DNA of 64,000 bases from Cryptomeria japonica (taxonomy: Eukaryota > Streptophyta > Pinopsida > Cupressales > Cupressaceae): positions 577,020,752 to 577,084,751 of the forward strand of contig NC_081405.1 in assembly GCF_030272615.1 (NCBI RefSeq), given 5' to 3'. Position numbers and translations under genes: made by a program. The notes below the pieces were generated by a model. That model was not told the DNA's origin and did no database searches. It saw only the letters and a program-made list of their open reading frames with translations. Positions 1-12,782 of the stretch are shown here, piece after piece; position 1 is the first letter of the stretch, and each line of letters opens with the position of its first letter.

Positions 1-949
1 ATTTTCGAGGCCTTTGATGGTATCATCTTCTGTGTAGACTTACCTGTAATGTCGTTGCTCATTTTCTTTGGCTACATAGATATGTTGTGGACCAAATTCA
101 AGTATTCTAAACTTTGTGCCTTGTCCTTCTTGAGAAAGGGGTGAAAAGAGATCCCTGATAATTGATACCAGTCTGATAGTTTTCTCTGATTCTGTATCAG
201 AACCTGCTTGTACTCTTTGCATTTTTTCATATACTATCTCTCCTTGGGGAATAGTGATTTCTTTAGGGGGTGATTCTGCCTTGTTTGGAATAGGTTCTTG
301 AACGTGGTATACTTCTGCATAAGATGCTTCTTCTCCTTGAATGGCCAACTCCTCTTGTTGTTTCTCTTTTTTGTGGTGTTCTCGCTCTTTCCTGATTGTT
401 TTTGTTGATTCATGTAGTGCCTCCTTCCATGAGTCCTCCTTGTATTTATTCTTTTCTTTCCACTGAGGTCTTTTATATTTGTTCTTATTTTGGCTTGGGG
501 ATAGTTTGTGTCCATAGCCTTATCTCGTTTTGTCCCTAGAAAACTGTGAAGGAGGGTCCAATGGTTTTGTAATGTCTTCTTGATGTTTTCCAATAGGCCC
601 TTTGCCATTGTATCCCATCCATTAGATGATCAGGAATCCCTTTCCATACTATTGCATCGATATAGCTACCTCCATAGTAGTAGCTCTGACTTCTTTCTCA
701 TCCTTGTATAGCTAGCTAAGGATGTCCTCTTCCGATCCATGTGCTAGTGTGCTTAATTGGATAAATTTGCCATCAAACATGGTGATGGGCTGTGTTGCTT
801 GATGTGTTGATGTAGAAGGTTGTCCATGAGATTTTGGTGATGTTGGTAAGTTGGTTAGACACATAGGTTCAAAAGAGTATTCTCTCATGCCTTTCTCTTT
901 AATTTTCATCTTTTGATTGAATCCATGGATAAAGATTTGAGCTTTTCTT
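1..949 (-). pseudogene. Linker with G-patch-like stretch, element 1
   Basis: Between the protease and the missing reverse transcriptase, the minus strand near 650-590 encodes W-M-G-Y-N-G-K-G-P-I-G-K-H. This resembles the glycine-rich G-patch segment found after the protease in some plant gypsy elements. It is followed by a Lys/Glu-rich stretch and by an open piece (348 to 40) with no domain I recognise. Several stops and frame changes occur. G-patch domains bind RNA or helicases; a role here is inference. Confidence 0.5.
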
Positions 950-959
950 TATGATGATC

Positions 960-1984
960 TGATGTTGATGAAGTTTGGGCTTCCCTGTTACGTGGAACCA
1001 AGTTGCCATGGGCTGCCCCCATAGCATTGCAATGTTGAAAGGGGTTATTAACTGCTGATATAGAAATCTCCTGCCCATTATATGGGAATTTGACACACTA
1101 GTGGTAAGTTGACGATACCACTTGCATTTCATGTATCCAAGGACAACCTAATAAAATATTATATGTCAGGTCTATGTCTAAACTTGGCATATCGTGTCCC
1201 TTTCTATCAGTCCTACCTGAATAAGTAATATTAATGTTCCCTTGGATGATCTTTCTTCATCATCATATGATTTGATGGTGATCTTTTTTTGTGGACCAGT
1301 AGACTGCTCAGAGAAGCCTAATGCATGGAGAAGTTTTAAGGTATAAATATTGAGCCCAACTCCTCCATCTATTAATACTCTTTTAAATCGATGTTTGTAG
1401 ACTAAGACTTCAATGTGAAGAGGAGTATTATGTGGGTGGCTCAATGAGATATTATCATTCTCAAAAAAGGTGAGATTATGAGGCACTATCATATGAGCCA
1501 CCATGGCTTGAAATTTGTCAATATTCAGATCCTGAGGTACATTTGTTTCCAATAGTGCTTGTTCCAGGATGTCTTTATGTTTTGGAAAAAGTTTGAGTAA
1601 CTTGAGTATGGATATTTGAGCGGGGGTTCTATGCATTTGACTTACCAAATCATATTGAGTCTTTGGAATAGTACTTGTTGTTGATGTATGCCCTTTCAAG
1701 ACATATTTTTGAGCTCTACTGGTTACATTGATCGATTCATGTTCGTGTTTGTCTTTGATTTTAATGACATTTACTTGATTGTCATCTGTCGATATATGAT
1801 TGATGGTGTTATTGTATATGTGATTGATGCAAGCTCCTCGTGTATTGTTTGATGATGAAGCTCCCTCTTTGTTGTAATTTGGAAGTGGATTTTTAAAGGC
1901 GTGATGATCATCATTTGTTTTGAGACCATCAACCATTAAATCACCTCTATAAATCATGTCTTGAACAATGTTTTCAAGCCTCAT
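960..1984 (-). pseudogene. Retroviral-type aspartic protease of element 1
   Basis: The open piece 1984 to 1178 (268 codons) holds the active-site region V-L-I-D-G-G-V-G-L-N-I, with D-G-G as in many plant gypsy proteases instead of D-S/T-G. Past a stop the frame continues with Y-N-I-L-L-G-C-P-W-I-H, the conserved C-terminal protease motif, in the 1132 to 899 piece. The enzyme would cut the gag-pol polyprotein. The N-terminal 120 residues are low-complexity linker. At least one stop lies between the two halves of the domain, so no functional enzyme is expected. Confidence 0.75.
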
Positions 1985-2116
1985 GCAATCATTTGTTTGA
2001 TGTCCTTTGTTTTGATGAAAACCATAGAAGTGTGAGTCATTCCAGCAAGGTGGTTTGACTTAGGGTTCAAAGTTGTTTATAGCTGGTAATGTGATAATCT
2101 TGTTTGCCAGGAGTTC

Positions 2117-3379
2117 TCAAAATTCTGATTCTAACGATTGCCCCAATGGTGTGTAAAAGTGTTGATTTGGAAAATTGTTGGTGCTACCCCTTGAATTTGG
2201 ATTAGGTCCTCGATTTGTGTTGTTGTTTTGGGTAATGTTGGCATTGTTTATATTTGAAGATTTCAGATTAGTATTTGGTGTGTAAGTGTCAGTGCCTTGG
2301 TTAGCACCCTTTTGATTCTTGGTATGCTGAGGATTACCTAATAAAGCCAATATTGGTTGCTTGGATTTTACATCATTAGCATCAATCCCTCCCTCATTAC
2401 CAGAGTCTTGTTTCTGGTCCAGAACTTGGATTTGTCTAAGTTTTTGTTGTTGTTCTATTTGTTGAAATTAGAGTTAGATGAATTAGCTCCTTCTTTGAAG
2501 AACTTCAATTATCCTTTCTTAATACATGCCTCCTCTACTTGGATTCCGTTTTCAATCAACTTGGAAAAAGATGGTATGCATTGGATCTTGAGTATGTAAC
2601 TCATCGCACTATTCAGATTGTCGATGAAAATTTTTATCTTTTCCTTTTCGATCACATCTCGAGGATATCTTGAAACCATCCATCTCCAACATTGAAGAAA
2701 CACCATGATCATTTCATTGTTTGACCAACTCATCAAAGGATCTGATGGGAGGTGTAAGTTTGTATAACCTCTAAATTGTTTGCCCTTCCAAGCTTCTTGG
2801 GAATAGCCTCATCAAATAGGTGTCACATTGGGAAAATTCAAGGTTCATGGTACAAAACTCTCGAACATGATTGCGAGGATCACTCTTACCATCATATTTG
2901 TCATATTTAGCTATATCAAAATTTGGGGGGAAAGGTATCATGTTCAATCTCCTGTCAAACGGGTAAGGACATATTTGTAGTATTTGCATTTACTGTGTAA
3001 GAGTGACCATGGGGGCATTTGTTTGCTGAGGGAAAGGTTCTTCCCTTTCCTTATCCCTAGTTCGGGAATGAATGTGTTCTAGTATGTTATGTTGTTTAGG
3101 TATATTTATTTTAGGTTCACGTATTTCCTCTTCTCTTTGTTATTCTTGATAAGTATAATTTGGAGACCTTCTCCTAAAGATTTCAGTGTCAAAGTCTTCT
3201 GGAATCCTAACTCCTTTTCTTGTTAGCATGAGCATGTATTTTTCTTTGTCAGATTCTATGAGTCTTTCCATAAGTTTTTGAAAGGAGCCGCTTTCTTGAC
3301 ATTCTTGGAGGAGCTCCTGAGTAATCTCTATGTCCTCTAGATTTAGATACTCGAAAGGATTTGATAATCTTTGACCCAT
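2117..3379 (-). pseudogene. gag of gypsy element 1, broken
   Basis: Three open pieces carry gag-like sequence. The first (3379 to 3140) begins with an ATG and encodes an acidic helical stretch. The second (2989 to 2771) contains a D-P-R-N-H-V-R-E-F segment preceded by F-D-I-A-K-Y-D-K-Y-D-G-K, the typical start of the plant Retrotrans_gag domain. The third (2736 to 2509) continues that fold. The last piece (2350 to 2117) is Asn/Thr-rich low complexity. Gag normally forms the particle that packages element RNA. Stops and at least two frame changes separate the pieces, and I see no intact CCHC knuckle. Confidence 0.65.
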
Positions 3380-4287
3380 ACTCTACTCTGGTTGTGGTTC
3401 GCTTTGCCTTTTTCATTGAGAGCAAGTGACAACAGGCATCTAATAGAAACTTTTTGTGACAAAGGGGATGAACTCCTCTTCTTCGTGTTGTTCGGGGGTT
3501 GGTGGTTTAAATCAAGCTATGTTATAAGTGATGCAAACTTCCAGGAAGAAAGATGGATTGATCTATCCTCTGTGAATTAAGCGTTGATTGAATGCTGATT
3601 TTTGGCAAAAGGATCTACTTCTCAAAGTCTCTTTGTCAAATTTGTTTGACTTGTCTTGAAGATATAAGCGCATATGAATGAGAAATGTGTGATGATATTT
3701 GAAGAGTTGGCAATTGATGTAGAGAAATATATTCCATTTAGCAGGTTTCCGAGAACTAGATTGTTGTTTCTTCAACTTAGTGTTGTGATGAAGACTTTTT
3801 CTTCTAAAAATATGAGTGGTCATACATAGGTGATCAATGGTTTCCTTTGATTTGGTTGGATTATGATACTTGGTTTGAAAACTTAAGCCTACTCTATCAA
3901 ATGAAGGTTTAGATGCCCCCTCATGACAAAGCACGTCAAATGATATGGAATAACAATTTCTTGATATGGAAACTCGATTTGACAACTTAGGTTTAAACTA
4001 GGTATGCTTTGATGATGGATTTCGTTTAATTGGTGGACCTTTTGATCAATGTGATGAGGTTACCCGATTTTGATAGGAGAAAGTGTTATCCTTAGCTAGT
4101 TTTAGATTTTGACAACTGTTGTTCTAATAATGACTTGTTTGATTGTTCGATTGTTCAAAATAGTTTCTGATGTTTTGACTCAAGTTTCTGCCTAATGAAG
4201 TTGAGTGAAGATCCAAAAAGGGTGTTTGAAACTAATGTTAAAATTTTTCAAGAATGTTCATTTTTGCTCTCTATTTTTCATAGTTTT

Positions 4288-4660
4288 ACGTATGCGCTAA
4301 GACAGAGACTGGATGCACTAAAGTTTAACTAAGATGTGTTATTTAAAATCACCAATGTGCTAAGCTGACTATGCTATGCGCTAAACTAGAGTTTTGACTT
4401 ATGCTATGTCAGGAATGGTTATGTGCTAATCTATCCTGAATATGTGGTAAAGTTTAGACTCAAAGCGCTACAGTTTACCCCCAATGCGCTAGGCTGATGT
4501 CTTAATGCGCTAATATGTCTTTAAGAAGTGTTAATGTTTAGTTGCCAAATGTTCAAACTATTATGCGTTGTTTTAAGGATGAATATGCTATGTTGTAGCT
4601 TTGATGCGCTAAAGTTTTCTTCAGATGCGCTAGGATGTTGCTCCTACACGCTAAATTGCT
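4288..4660 (-). repeat. Degenerate TTAGCGCAT array, block 1
   Basis: On the plus strand ATGCGCTAA and close variants (ATGCACTAA, ATGTGCTAA, ATGCGCTAGG) recur about eleven times, for example near 4293, 4312, 4355, 4375, 4422, 4483, 4504, 4601 and 4625. Spacing is irregular at about 20-45 bases. Read in the direction of the element (minus) the motif is TTAGCGCAT. The same motif reappears at 51123-51460 on the plus strand. Confidence 0.75.
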
Positions 4661-6059
4661 CTGCTTTATTTTTCAGAGAAATTTTAACACTTTTTTCAAC
4701 TTTGAAGGATGGTTTTCTGAAGTATAAAATGCAAACACGACATGAAAATGACAGCCATTTTTTCCTATTCTAAACAAAGAGTGTATGTTCTGCAAGGATG
4801 TGTTCAAATCCCCAATTTTTTCACGGGTTTGGATTCAAAAAATACAATTCAGACAAACTCTTTATTCAAAAGTCATCAACAATACCATAGCCCACTAGTC
4901 TCGATACTCCATCTGCTCAAACAGCCTTGTCACCCCTAAGGGGCGCCCATTCTTTTGCCTATTGCTAGAAATTAACCCAAACTTTATTGCTTCACAATTG
5001 AGTAGATATCTTGGGAGATATATGGTGAGTAATCTTGGGGGTGGATTCTTCCCCACCCTTGCACTATGATATTGAAGTTGTCTGTATACTGAATCAGCTG
5101 AAGGTTTCTATTTCTAAGGTTTGTAATCAAGCTTCATGTTCAGTCATCAGTAATAAACTCCCTCGAAAGGCTTCCCAACCTTTAGAACAGAGACTTTACG
5201 TATCGTAAAGATACTGGGGGAAGGCTAATCATTGTGAAAAACCATTGAAAGGGACTTTCCTCACCCTCCATTTTTGATTATAGTGGGTTGGAACACTTGG
5301 CGATAAAGTCATTTCCCACTTAGGTCACTCCTCTCTCACTGACCATTTAAATGGCGCTCTAAGAGCAACTCGAGAGGGTAGGACTGCTAAAGGATTTAAA
5401 ATGCTTGAAGTAAAAAAATATTTTTAGATTGGTTTGGCTTTTTGGTCACCCAGTTAAGGGGAGAGAATATACCTTCCACTGGAGACAAGGCACACAAAGT
5501 TATTTTTATCCTTCAAAGCAATGATTTGTTAACTTCTATTTGGAGATGTTTCTCCAAAAAGCTTGGTGTTCTTTGTAACTCTCATATCAGTAATTTTTTA
5601 AGCTAACTAATGAAATTCTAGTCAACAAAGCAGATTTTTCGAGATGGTCAACAAAATGAATTCGATAGGGAAAAGATTTTCCTCTTTTGTTTTATCTAGA
5701 ACTTGAAAAGAAGTGAGGTTCTTTAACTTATGCAATAAAAATTAATGGATCCTTTTAGACACCAAAGGATGGTGGGGTTCTTTTTAAAACTTTGCATAAA
5801 ATAAAGGTTTGTCTTGTTCTTTTTAAAAACCAAAAAACAAAGTGTTTTTCTCTTCCTATGAAAGCAAGTTAATGTTTTGTTTATTGTTCTTTTTAAGTAC
5901 TCTGAAAGAAAATGAGTTTAATTTTACTAATGGGGAAATGAAGAAAATTATAAATAACTAACTTAACCAAGTTACAAATAAAAATTTAATCACAAGCCTA
6001 GACTTAGTAAAAGAAAAATCTCCCGATCCTACAAACAAACATTTTTCTTTATGTGTCTG

Positions 6060-6330
6060 TCATGCACTAATCTACAGATCACATATGCTAGAGAATAGAA
6101 CCGATGTGCCAACAAAAAGCTCAGATGTTCTACATTGTTATCTTAATGTTCTACATTGATGTTTTGAAGTGTCGAGACCTACAAGAAATAGTGGAAATGC
6201 TATGTGCTAAAGTTAAGTCGGTATGCACTAAGGTATGGTATGCATGCTCTAAATAGTCAACAAGATGCATCAAAGAATAGACCAGATGCACTATAGAATG
6301 GTATCCACACATTGATTCAAGTTTTCCACG
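6060..6330 (-). repeat. Degenerate TTAGCGCAT array, block 2
   Basis: A second, more decayed block immediately downstream (element sense) of the primer site. Plus-strand variants ATGCACTAA, ATGTGCTAA, ATGCTCTAA and ATGCACTAT recur about seven times in 270 bases. It probably formed one array with block 1 before the sequence between them diverged or was inserted. Confidence 0.6.
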
Positions 6331-6380
6331 TACATGCAAAGTTTATCCTGCATCCAAAATGATTTGATAAATGGGGTTAT

Positions 6381-6398
6381 GCCCCACGATGGGTGCCA
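6381..6398 (-). other. Primer-binding site of gypsy element 1
   Basis: The minus strand reads TGGCACCCATCGTGGGGC eight bases inside the LTR end. A TGG-initial, GC-rich block here is the usual place and form of the tRNA primer site of plant gypsy elements. I cannot name the tRNA by eye. Confidence 0.6.
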
Positions 6399-6406
6399 GA
6401 AATGTA

Positions 6407-7827
6407 TGCTAGAAAAATGGTGCGATGAAATGAATATTTTGAAATCAAGACTACTCCACACACCAATGGTACTCTTGGTGAAAATTATGGAGTTATATGA
6501 AATAGCTCAACTTCCCAAGGGATGTTCCATTGTTCTCTATCTCACAAGACCCCTCAAGCCAATGCCTTTTCTCTTAGATCACTGAGAAAAGTGACTTAGG
6601 GATGAGAATCATGAGAATGAGGGATGTTTGATCAATCTAACATGAATGCAATCCTAAATGTGCATGATATTAACAAATAAGAATTAAACTAGCATGTATA
6701 TGATGATAAGATGAAAGGATTAGTAAAAGAACTATCCTAACATGATACACTCGCTTGATATGATTATTGTGATAAAGAGATATACTTCTAAAATGCTTAT
6801 TAGATTATTTCTATTCAAAGAGAGACTAAAATGCTTGATAAAAATGAATATAGACTAGATGCATAAAACTTGGATCCTTGGATGATAGAATAATGGCTCT
6901 ACTTATAGGAAAAATAGGGCAAGGAAAGGTTAAGATTAGATGATCCTATCAAGGGTCAGAATTGAAAGTTATCAATCCATGTTTACAATTCTCACTAATG
7001 AAATGGTGACAATTGTCAACATAAGAATGCTTGAAAGGAGATGTAAGAAGCATTAAATGCTTGAGAAGACCTCATTGTTACCTTAGGAGGTAAGGGTTAA
7101 GGTTAGGTTAAGATTATCCATTGGATAAAGCTTTTATCCAAAGGATAAACTCTTGTGGAAGAGTTAAAGGGATAACCATGGTCAAAGCAACGAATGCTTG
7201 ATGAGAGCCTTGGGTTAGACGAGGGTTGAGTTAGAGAGAAAGTCTCTAATCATGCAAGAGGGTTGAGTTAACCACTAATGGTTTGGAGGACTTTCAAGGT
7301 TAACTTGTTGAAGAGATAAAGCCTTTAATGGTTTCCAAAGACTTTGAGGGTTTGAGAAGTGACTTCCCTTTGCTTAGGGATGTGACAATATATAGTAGAT
7401 GGGTTAGGCTAATTTAGAAGGGATTAGAAGAATCTAGAAGGGGGTTTAGAGAGGCAAGTAGGAGATGTAGGAAAATGCAAGTGGGTGAGGGGTAATTTTA
7501 ATTAAAATAAATTGTTATATTTCAACAAAATAGATGCAAGTGGGGGATTTAAATAAATTAGATTTATTTATTTGAAGTGAACAATTTAATTAAATCTAAA
7601 TTTAATTAAAAAGAGTAGAAGGGGGATTTTAATTAAATAAAGTGATTTATTCAATTAAATGATATGAAAGGCCTAAGTGAATTTAATTAAATAAATTGAA
7701 TAAATTATTTAATCAAATAGATGAATGTGAATGCTTTAATTAAATTAAATGTAATTAAATAGAGGAATGAGAATAAAATGACTATTAAATATTCACTTAG
7801 GAAAGTGGTCATTTTTATACGTCTACA
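6407..7827 (-). repeat. 5' LTR of gypsy element 1 (about 1.42 kb)
   Basis: The minus strand starts TGTAGAC (plus end at 7827) and ends with CA (plus TG at 6407). The boundaries come from comparison with the LTR at 44922-50608. The two align from the inner end through the whole LTR and diverge just outside: at 7828 this copy meets flanking TATATAGTAAG, where the other meets a polypurine-like stretch. It is intact apart from point changes and has no CACTA insertion, so it serves as the empty-site reference for the insertion in the other LTR. Confidence 0.75.
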
Positions 7828-8774
7828 TATATAGTAAGAGAAAAGGAGAGGGGAAACACCAAATTCAAAAGGAAGGTTTAAATTGTAAAGGGGTTGTTCT
7901 CTTGGGATATATTTATATGTATATATTTACTTACACAAGGGGTATGTAAATAAATACATATATCTATATATAGTTGATATAGAATTTAAATTGATTAAAG
8001 GATATGTATTTTATAAATCATTTTTGGGGAAAGATATATTAATGTATATATATGTTTATATATATATATATATATATAAAATCACAAACATTTATAAATG
8101 GATAAGTTGAAAGCTTATACCCCATTTACATATATTTTAATTAGTTATTTAATGAGGGAGGGTCAATAATGTCGGCAAGTAAATAGATTAGACTATTAAA
8201 TTAATATTAATATAAAGGATTCATATTAATATTAATATGGTAAATTGGTGATCTACAATTAAAGAACATAATTAACGTCAATATCATATGGCATTATTTG
8301 AGTTATTTTAATTAACTCTAGACGAAAATGGGATTAAATAGTTATTATAAGGGTTTCAGTTATAATCATTTGGAAAATTATAATTAAAGTGATTTGAGTG
8401 ATTTCAAGCTCTTAGCTAAAATTCAATAAACAATTTAATAAATCAAAATGAAACATAAATGTCATCCCTTGGGATAGTATCATTAATTAATTAATTTTAA
8501 AGAACTAATCCCTAATGAGTAATATTAGTGGAATGGCTTAGGGGGTTAAATTTTACCCCACTTAGCTAACATACATAGACATTACCCCTCTAGATTTGAT
8601 TTAATAAAACATTCTAACTCGTTCTCTTGAAGATCGTTATAAATTGATACTTAAGAAATTGAGTTAGTGAAACTAAGTGAGCAACTGCATCTTCATATTA
8701 TGTAAACATAAGTAATTAGGCCTTTTTTTAAAAAAAAATTTGTTGTGTTTTTGCCCTAATGTTTGGGCATGACA
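7828..8774 (-). repeat. LTR-like remnant flanking element 1
   Basis: The minus strand starts TGTCATGCCC at 8774, a form common for plant gypsy LTR starts. AT-rich non-coding sequence runs from there down to the LTR of element 1. A (TA)n run lies near 8050-8080. I cannot find the matching CA end or target duplication; element 1 may have inserted into it. Confidence 0.3.
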
Positions 8775-10600
8775 GATACCCTTATGTGAGCCTTGGAGAG
8801 GTTAGTGTGTACTTGAATGTTTGAAGAGATCTTGGATGTGTAAAAGGATCATGTTATAGTGGTATAGGAGGGAATTGTATGTATTTTCATTAAATATTTC
8901 ATTATGTGTTTCACATGACTGACTCAAGTTATGAGTTGTATGAATAGTAGAATAATGTACTTGCATTTGACATATCTGATAGACTTTTAATAAATAGGAT
9001 GTGTAAATGAAGAACGTGTTTGATGTGCATACATAACAATATATTAGTTAATTGATAGTTTCATTTTCCTTCTTCTCCTCATATTTTGACATTCAATGAA
9101 TGGTCATAGTTAATGATGTATTTTTTTATCAATTAAGAGTAGCGAGTGTTTTCATTAAAGGGTTAGTTTGTAAGGAATGATTATTTTTATTAATCTCATC
9201 TGGATATTAGCACATTAGTGCTATATTTAATATAAGGAAATATCATGAGAAGATAATTTTCATTCTTCTATATCGGTAGTGAAATTAAAAATAGTACACT
9301 AAAGATGACAGGCATATAGGGAGAAATTTAATCGTACTTGTGTAATCTTGTTAGTTTGCATGCATATGTATGAATGGATTGAATATCAAAATTCTCTCCC
9401 TTTTCTCTCTCTCTAGTTATGAAGATTCATAGAAATGCTACTAAATGATGTATTTGAAATTAAATAGAAATATTTAATTGTTTGTTAACAAATATTATGA
9501 GGCATATATTGAGGAAAGTTTGTTTCATTTTGCATTGTAGACTAAAGTATTTTGTTCTGTCTATTAGGACATCATGTCAAGTAAGTAAGTTAATGGAATA
9601 CTTTTGCATATACTCTATAGGTAGTCCATATGGTTTAGGTGTTTGATAGATCATGATGGGGAACAAGTATTGATTAGGATAATCGTATCACTGCATGTAG
9701 AATGTGCATAGAGAGTAGGAAATTATTCTTTTGTGGTTCCATTTTATGTTAAAAAATAGAAGTCTTAGCTTCACAGAACTTTTGTGTAATTGTTAAGAAC
9801 TATAAGAATGTTGTGATTGGTCAGTGAAAATATAGAAATGATGCTACTTCCTTACCTTTTTTTGAATTGGGATTTCTATTAAAATGGATAAATGATTATG
9901 TTGGGAAGGTGATACTTGTGATAGAGATAGGTTAAGCACAAAATTGTGTCATGTTTCAAGGCAACTTATCAGCACAATTTAATCTAATTAATTCTAAATA
10001 AAAATTCATTTTAGTCACACATATAGTCTTTAAAGATTCATTATGGCTATCTTATATATGAGCCACAACCTTTCTAATTGGGATTGTCTACTAAATGTAT
10101 ATTTTCTGCCGCTTTGGGTCTAAATACCATAATTTATTTATTTTAAAAAAAAAATGATGTTTCAACAACTCCTACTATTATATATAATTTTTTATTATGA
10201 AATGTAAAACTACCCTTTTATAAATCTATAAGTGAATTTTCTGAAACATATCTTTTAATATTTCAATTTTTTTTTATATTTTATATATTTTTTTATTGAA
10301 AGTGCATCATCAACACTAAAATATAAGGTAGATTATTTTGTAAAGGAAAAATACTAAATTTTATTTAAAATTTTTGGAAAAAAAAAAGCACTAGAGAAAA
10401 GAGTCTATGTCTAGAGGATATAATTTTTTTTTATAGTTTAGATAAATAATTAAGAAAAAAAGTGACTTTAAATGGAAAGAGTTGTATTTTAGTAAACACA
10501 ACTATTAAAATTTATTGAAAAATATATATACATAAAAAATAGTTAACAATATATTTTTGCACTAAAGTTCTAAGTTATCGATAATTTCTTGTTGAATTAC
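8775..10600. other. AT-rich intergenic sequence
   Basis: No open frame above 60 codons, no tandem array and no domain were recognised. Poly-A/T tracts become dense from about 10100 onward. Confidence 0.6.
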
Positions 10601-10614
10601 TACATTATTTTTTA

Positions 10615-12265
10615 TTAGGATAAAACTAGTTTTGAAGGGGCCTCGAAACCCTTACAATCAGTGAAATTTCCTCAAATAATGAACTAGACTACCCAGTAGT
10701 GAACAACATTTAAGAAAGGACCTGAAACCTTCTGGACTTATGGGCATCTAGAACCCAACACCCAAAGACTACACAAAGTATAAATAAAAATACAGAGCAT
10801 CCACAACCAGTCAGACACCAACCATACTTCAAGAGTGAAACATTACAAAATGGGCTAGCCCAAGAAGATGGTCTAAGTCAGCAAATAATAGACCTCAACA
10901 AACCAAGAATGAGGGGTTTTCTAGGCACCCTCAACCAACAAGAAGGGTTTTCCCCATCCTCCCATAACTTGTAATAGAAATTCTAGGCCACAACAAGCCA
11001 TGAAGGCAAAAACTAACCAGAAACAAACATTGACCAAATTGGGTCCTTGAAAACTACTAGCGTCCAACCAGTCCTTCACATAAACAAAAAACATAGGGTT
11101 TTTTCAAGCTCCCTCAGCCTTGTGACTGGGTTTTGTAAGGCTCCCACAACCTTTCAAGGCCCAGACAATAACATCTCTTCCTGAAAGCACAATCTAGGAT
11201 GTGTAGGGACACGAGGTTTTAACAAGGCTCCCTTAACCTCAAACTTGAGGAAGAACAAGACTGAGAAAATCATACGCTCCATCCTCTCCACCTCAATTGT
11301 AGAATAAGGAAGGAAAATAGCATGAAGGCAAGTCTTTACTCCCAGACAGTCAAGAGACAACACATCATCAGCTTCCCTACATCATTTTATGGTCTCAACC
11401 ATAGCATCCACCTTCACCTCAATAAAAGATAGGTCATCTCCAACAACATCCATCTTCAACTCTAAAGAAGATAAGGCCACCTCTATAGGAAAATATAGAT
11501 AAAACTAGAGATGCTAAGGAAAAAACCAATTAAAAAATGAGAATCCAACCCAAGGGCCAACAGGGATAGAAATATTCAAAACCACCGAAAGAGAGGGTGC
11601 ACCAAACAACGCCCAGGAGACCACAACAAAGGGCTCCAAAAATGAAAGTTGAGGAGGATAACCCATATCAAATAAAAGGTTACCATTCCCCATGAAGCAC
11701 ATCAGGCCTAAAATCCTCAAAAAATAAAGACCTCCTTCCAAAAAATAGGGCCACAGAACTGGTTCGGTAGCATTTCACAAAATGACAGAAGCAACAAAAG
11801 AAACCCAAAACATAGCCCACCTACTCTTCCCATGGACCAAACCTACCATATGGAAGAAAAATGGGCTGAATAAGGGCATCTCCGCAAAGGGAAAGCCTCC
11901 AAAAGTAGCCCCAGTTGAGGAAATAATAACCGCCCTAAACACAAAAGGGAGATAGGAAAAAGAGCACGCGCCAGCGATGGAAAAAATAGAGCAGAGAAAG
12001 GGAAAGGGGGAGACCTCAGCACATCCCTGACAACCCCATTAGAAATTACAGCAACCCCTTCACCATCAAAATCCTCCTATGTCCTATCCCAAGGTGCCCC
12101 CACCCAAACACTCTGATCGTAGAGCGACTAGATCATAGATTGCAACCCAACATCCAAGCGGAGCCCGAGGGAAATGATAAAACCATCATTGTCATCATCC
12201 GCTTCATCATCTCTGCCATGAGAATCTCCTAAAACCCTCGCTCGCACCTCACCTCCTTGCTCTCC
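10615..12265 (-). mobile_element. LINE-family 3' region, copy A
   Basis: The left end carries the terminal block (GTTTTGAAGGGGCCTCGAAACCC at 10629-10651, ending in a short pyrimidine-rich tail) that recurs at 12790, 18088 and 18210. The block around 11035-11080 matches copy B near 13200-13250 (shared GGNCCTTGAAAACTACTAGC). Six or more copies of a GGTT..GGGAGCC..AAAACCC motif (minus strand) lie between 10628 and 11240. Open pieces at 11154-11363 and 11514-11741 have no recognisable domain. I read it as the 3' part of a non-LTR retrotransposon; no reverse transcriptase is visible in this copy. Confidence 0.45.
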
Positions 12266-12782
12266 TCATTTAAAATTTAGTAATTTGAATTACTACATTG
12301 TTAATTATAAAATCTAAATAAATTAAATAAAAAAGATTGAGAAAGTGATATAAGTTAATGGAATAAGAGATAATTTTGCAAGGACAAATATTTTAATAAT
12401 AAAATTATAATATTGCATAAGAAATAAAAAAATATTATCATTAGCATTAAACTCATCACAATTTGAATAAACAAAATCTTAATTAAAAATGTATACAATA
12501 AAACGATATTAAATAAATGTAATGTAAGTAGTTTATCTGAATAAGTGATGTGTGGTAAACCATTTTTTATGTTTTTTTATGTTTGTTTATCTTTTCACGA
12601 TCGCACTACGTTGCATTTTTTCACTTGTTTGAGAAACCATGTTTAACAAAAATTAGTACAAAATAAAGATATTATTAGTATTCTTGTATTATTTCTTTTT
12701 AATTATTATATTATTAATATATTATAATAATACTATAATATTATTCTATAATTTTTTATATTTTTATTATTATTATGTTTTT
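12266..12782. other. AT-rich intergenic sequence
   Basis: About 500 bases of A/T runs between two LINE-family fragments. No coding or repeat structure seen. Confidence 0.6.

Larger units (their letters stand above)
3380..6380 (-). other. Long leader between primer site and gag of element 1
   Basis: About 3 kb without a convincing reading frame. It holds two blocks of a short degenerate repeat (6060-6330 and 4288-4660, annotated separately). Between them, at 4940-5420, is moderately GC-rich sequence without recognisable coding. Three copies of GTTCTTTTTAA occur at about 5790-5900. A leader this long is unusual for plain gypsy elements but known for Tat/Ogre-type ones. Confidence 0.45.
1..7827 (-). 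mobile_element. Ty3/gypsy LTR retrotransposon, element 1, 5' half
   Basis: Read on the minus strand the order is LTR (7827 to 6407), primer-binding-like site (6398 to 6381), long leader (6380 to 3380), gag (3379 to 2117), aspartic protease (1984 to about 960) and a linker with a G-patch-like stretch (to position 1). Reverse transcriptase, RNase H, integrase and the 3' LTR would lie beyond the left edge. All reading frames are broken by stops and shifts, so this copy is inactive. The LTR is homologous to the one at 44922-50608, so both belong to one family. The long leader, G-patch linker and probable accessory gene in the sister copy suggest a Tat/Ogre-like lineage; that assignment is inference. 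Confidence 0.8.

Noticed and set aside
9400-9420. CT-rich stretch as a polypyrimidine/splice signal
   Set aside because: No exon can be placed on either side.
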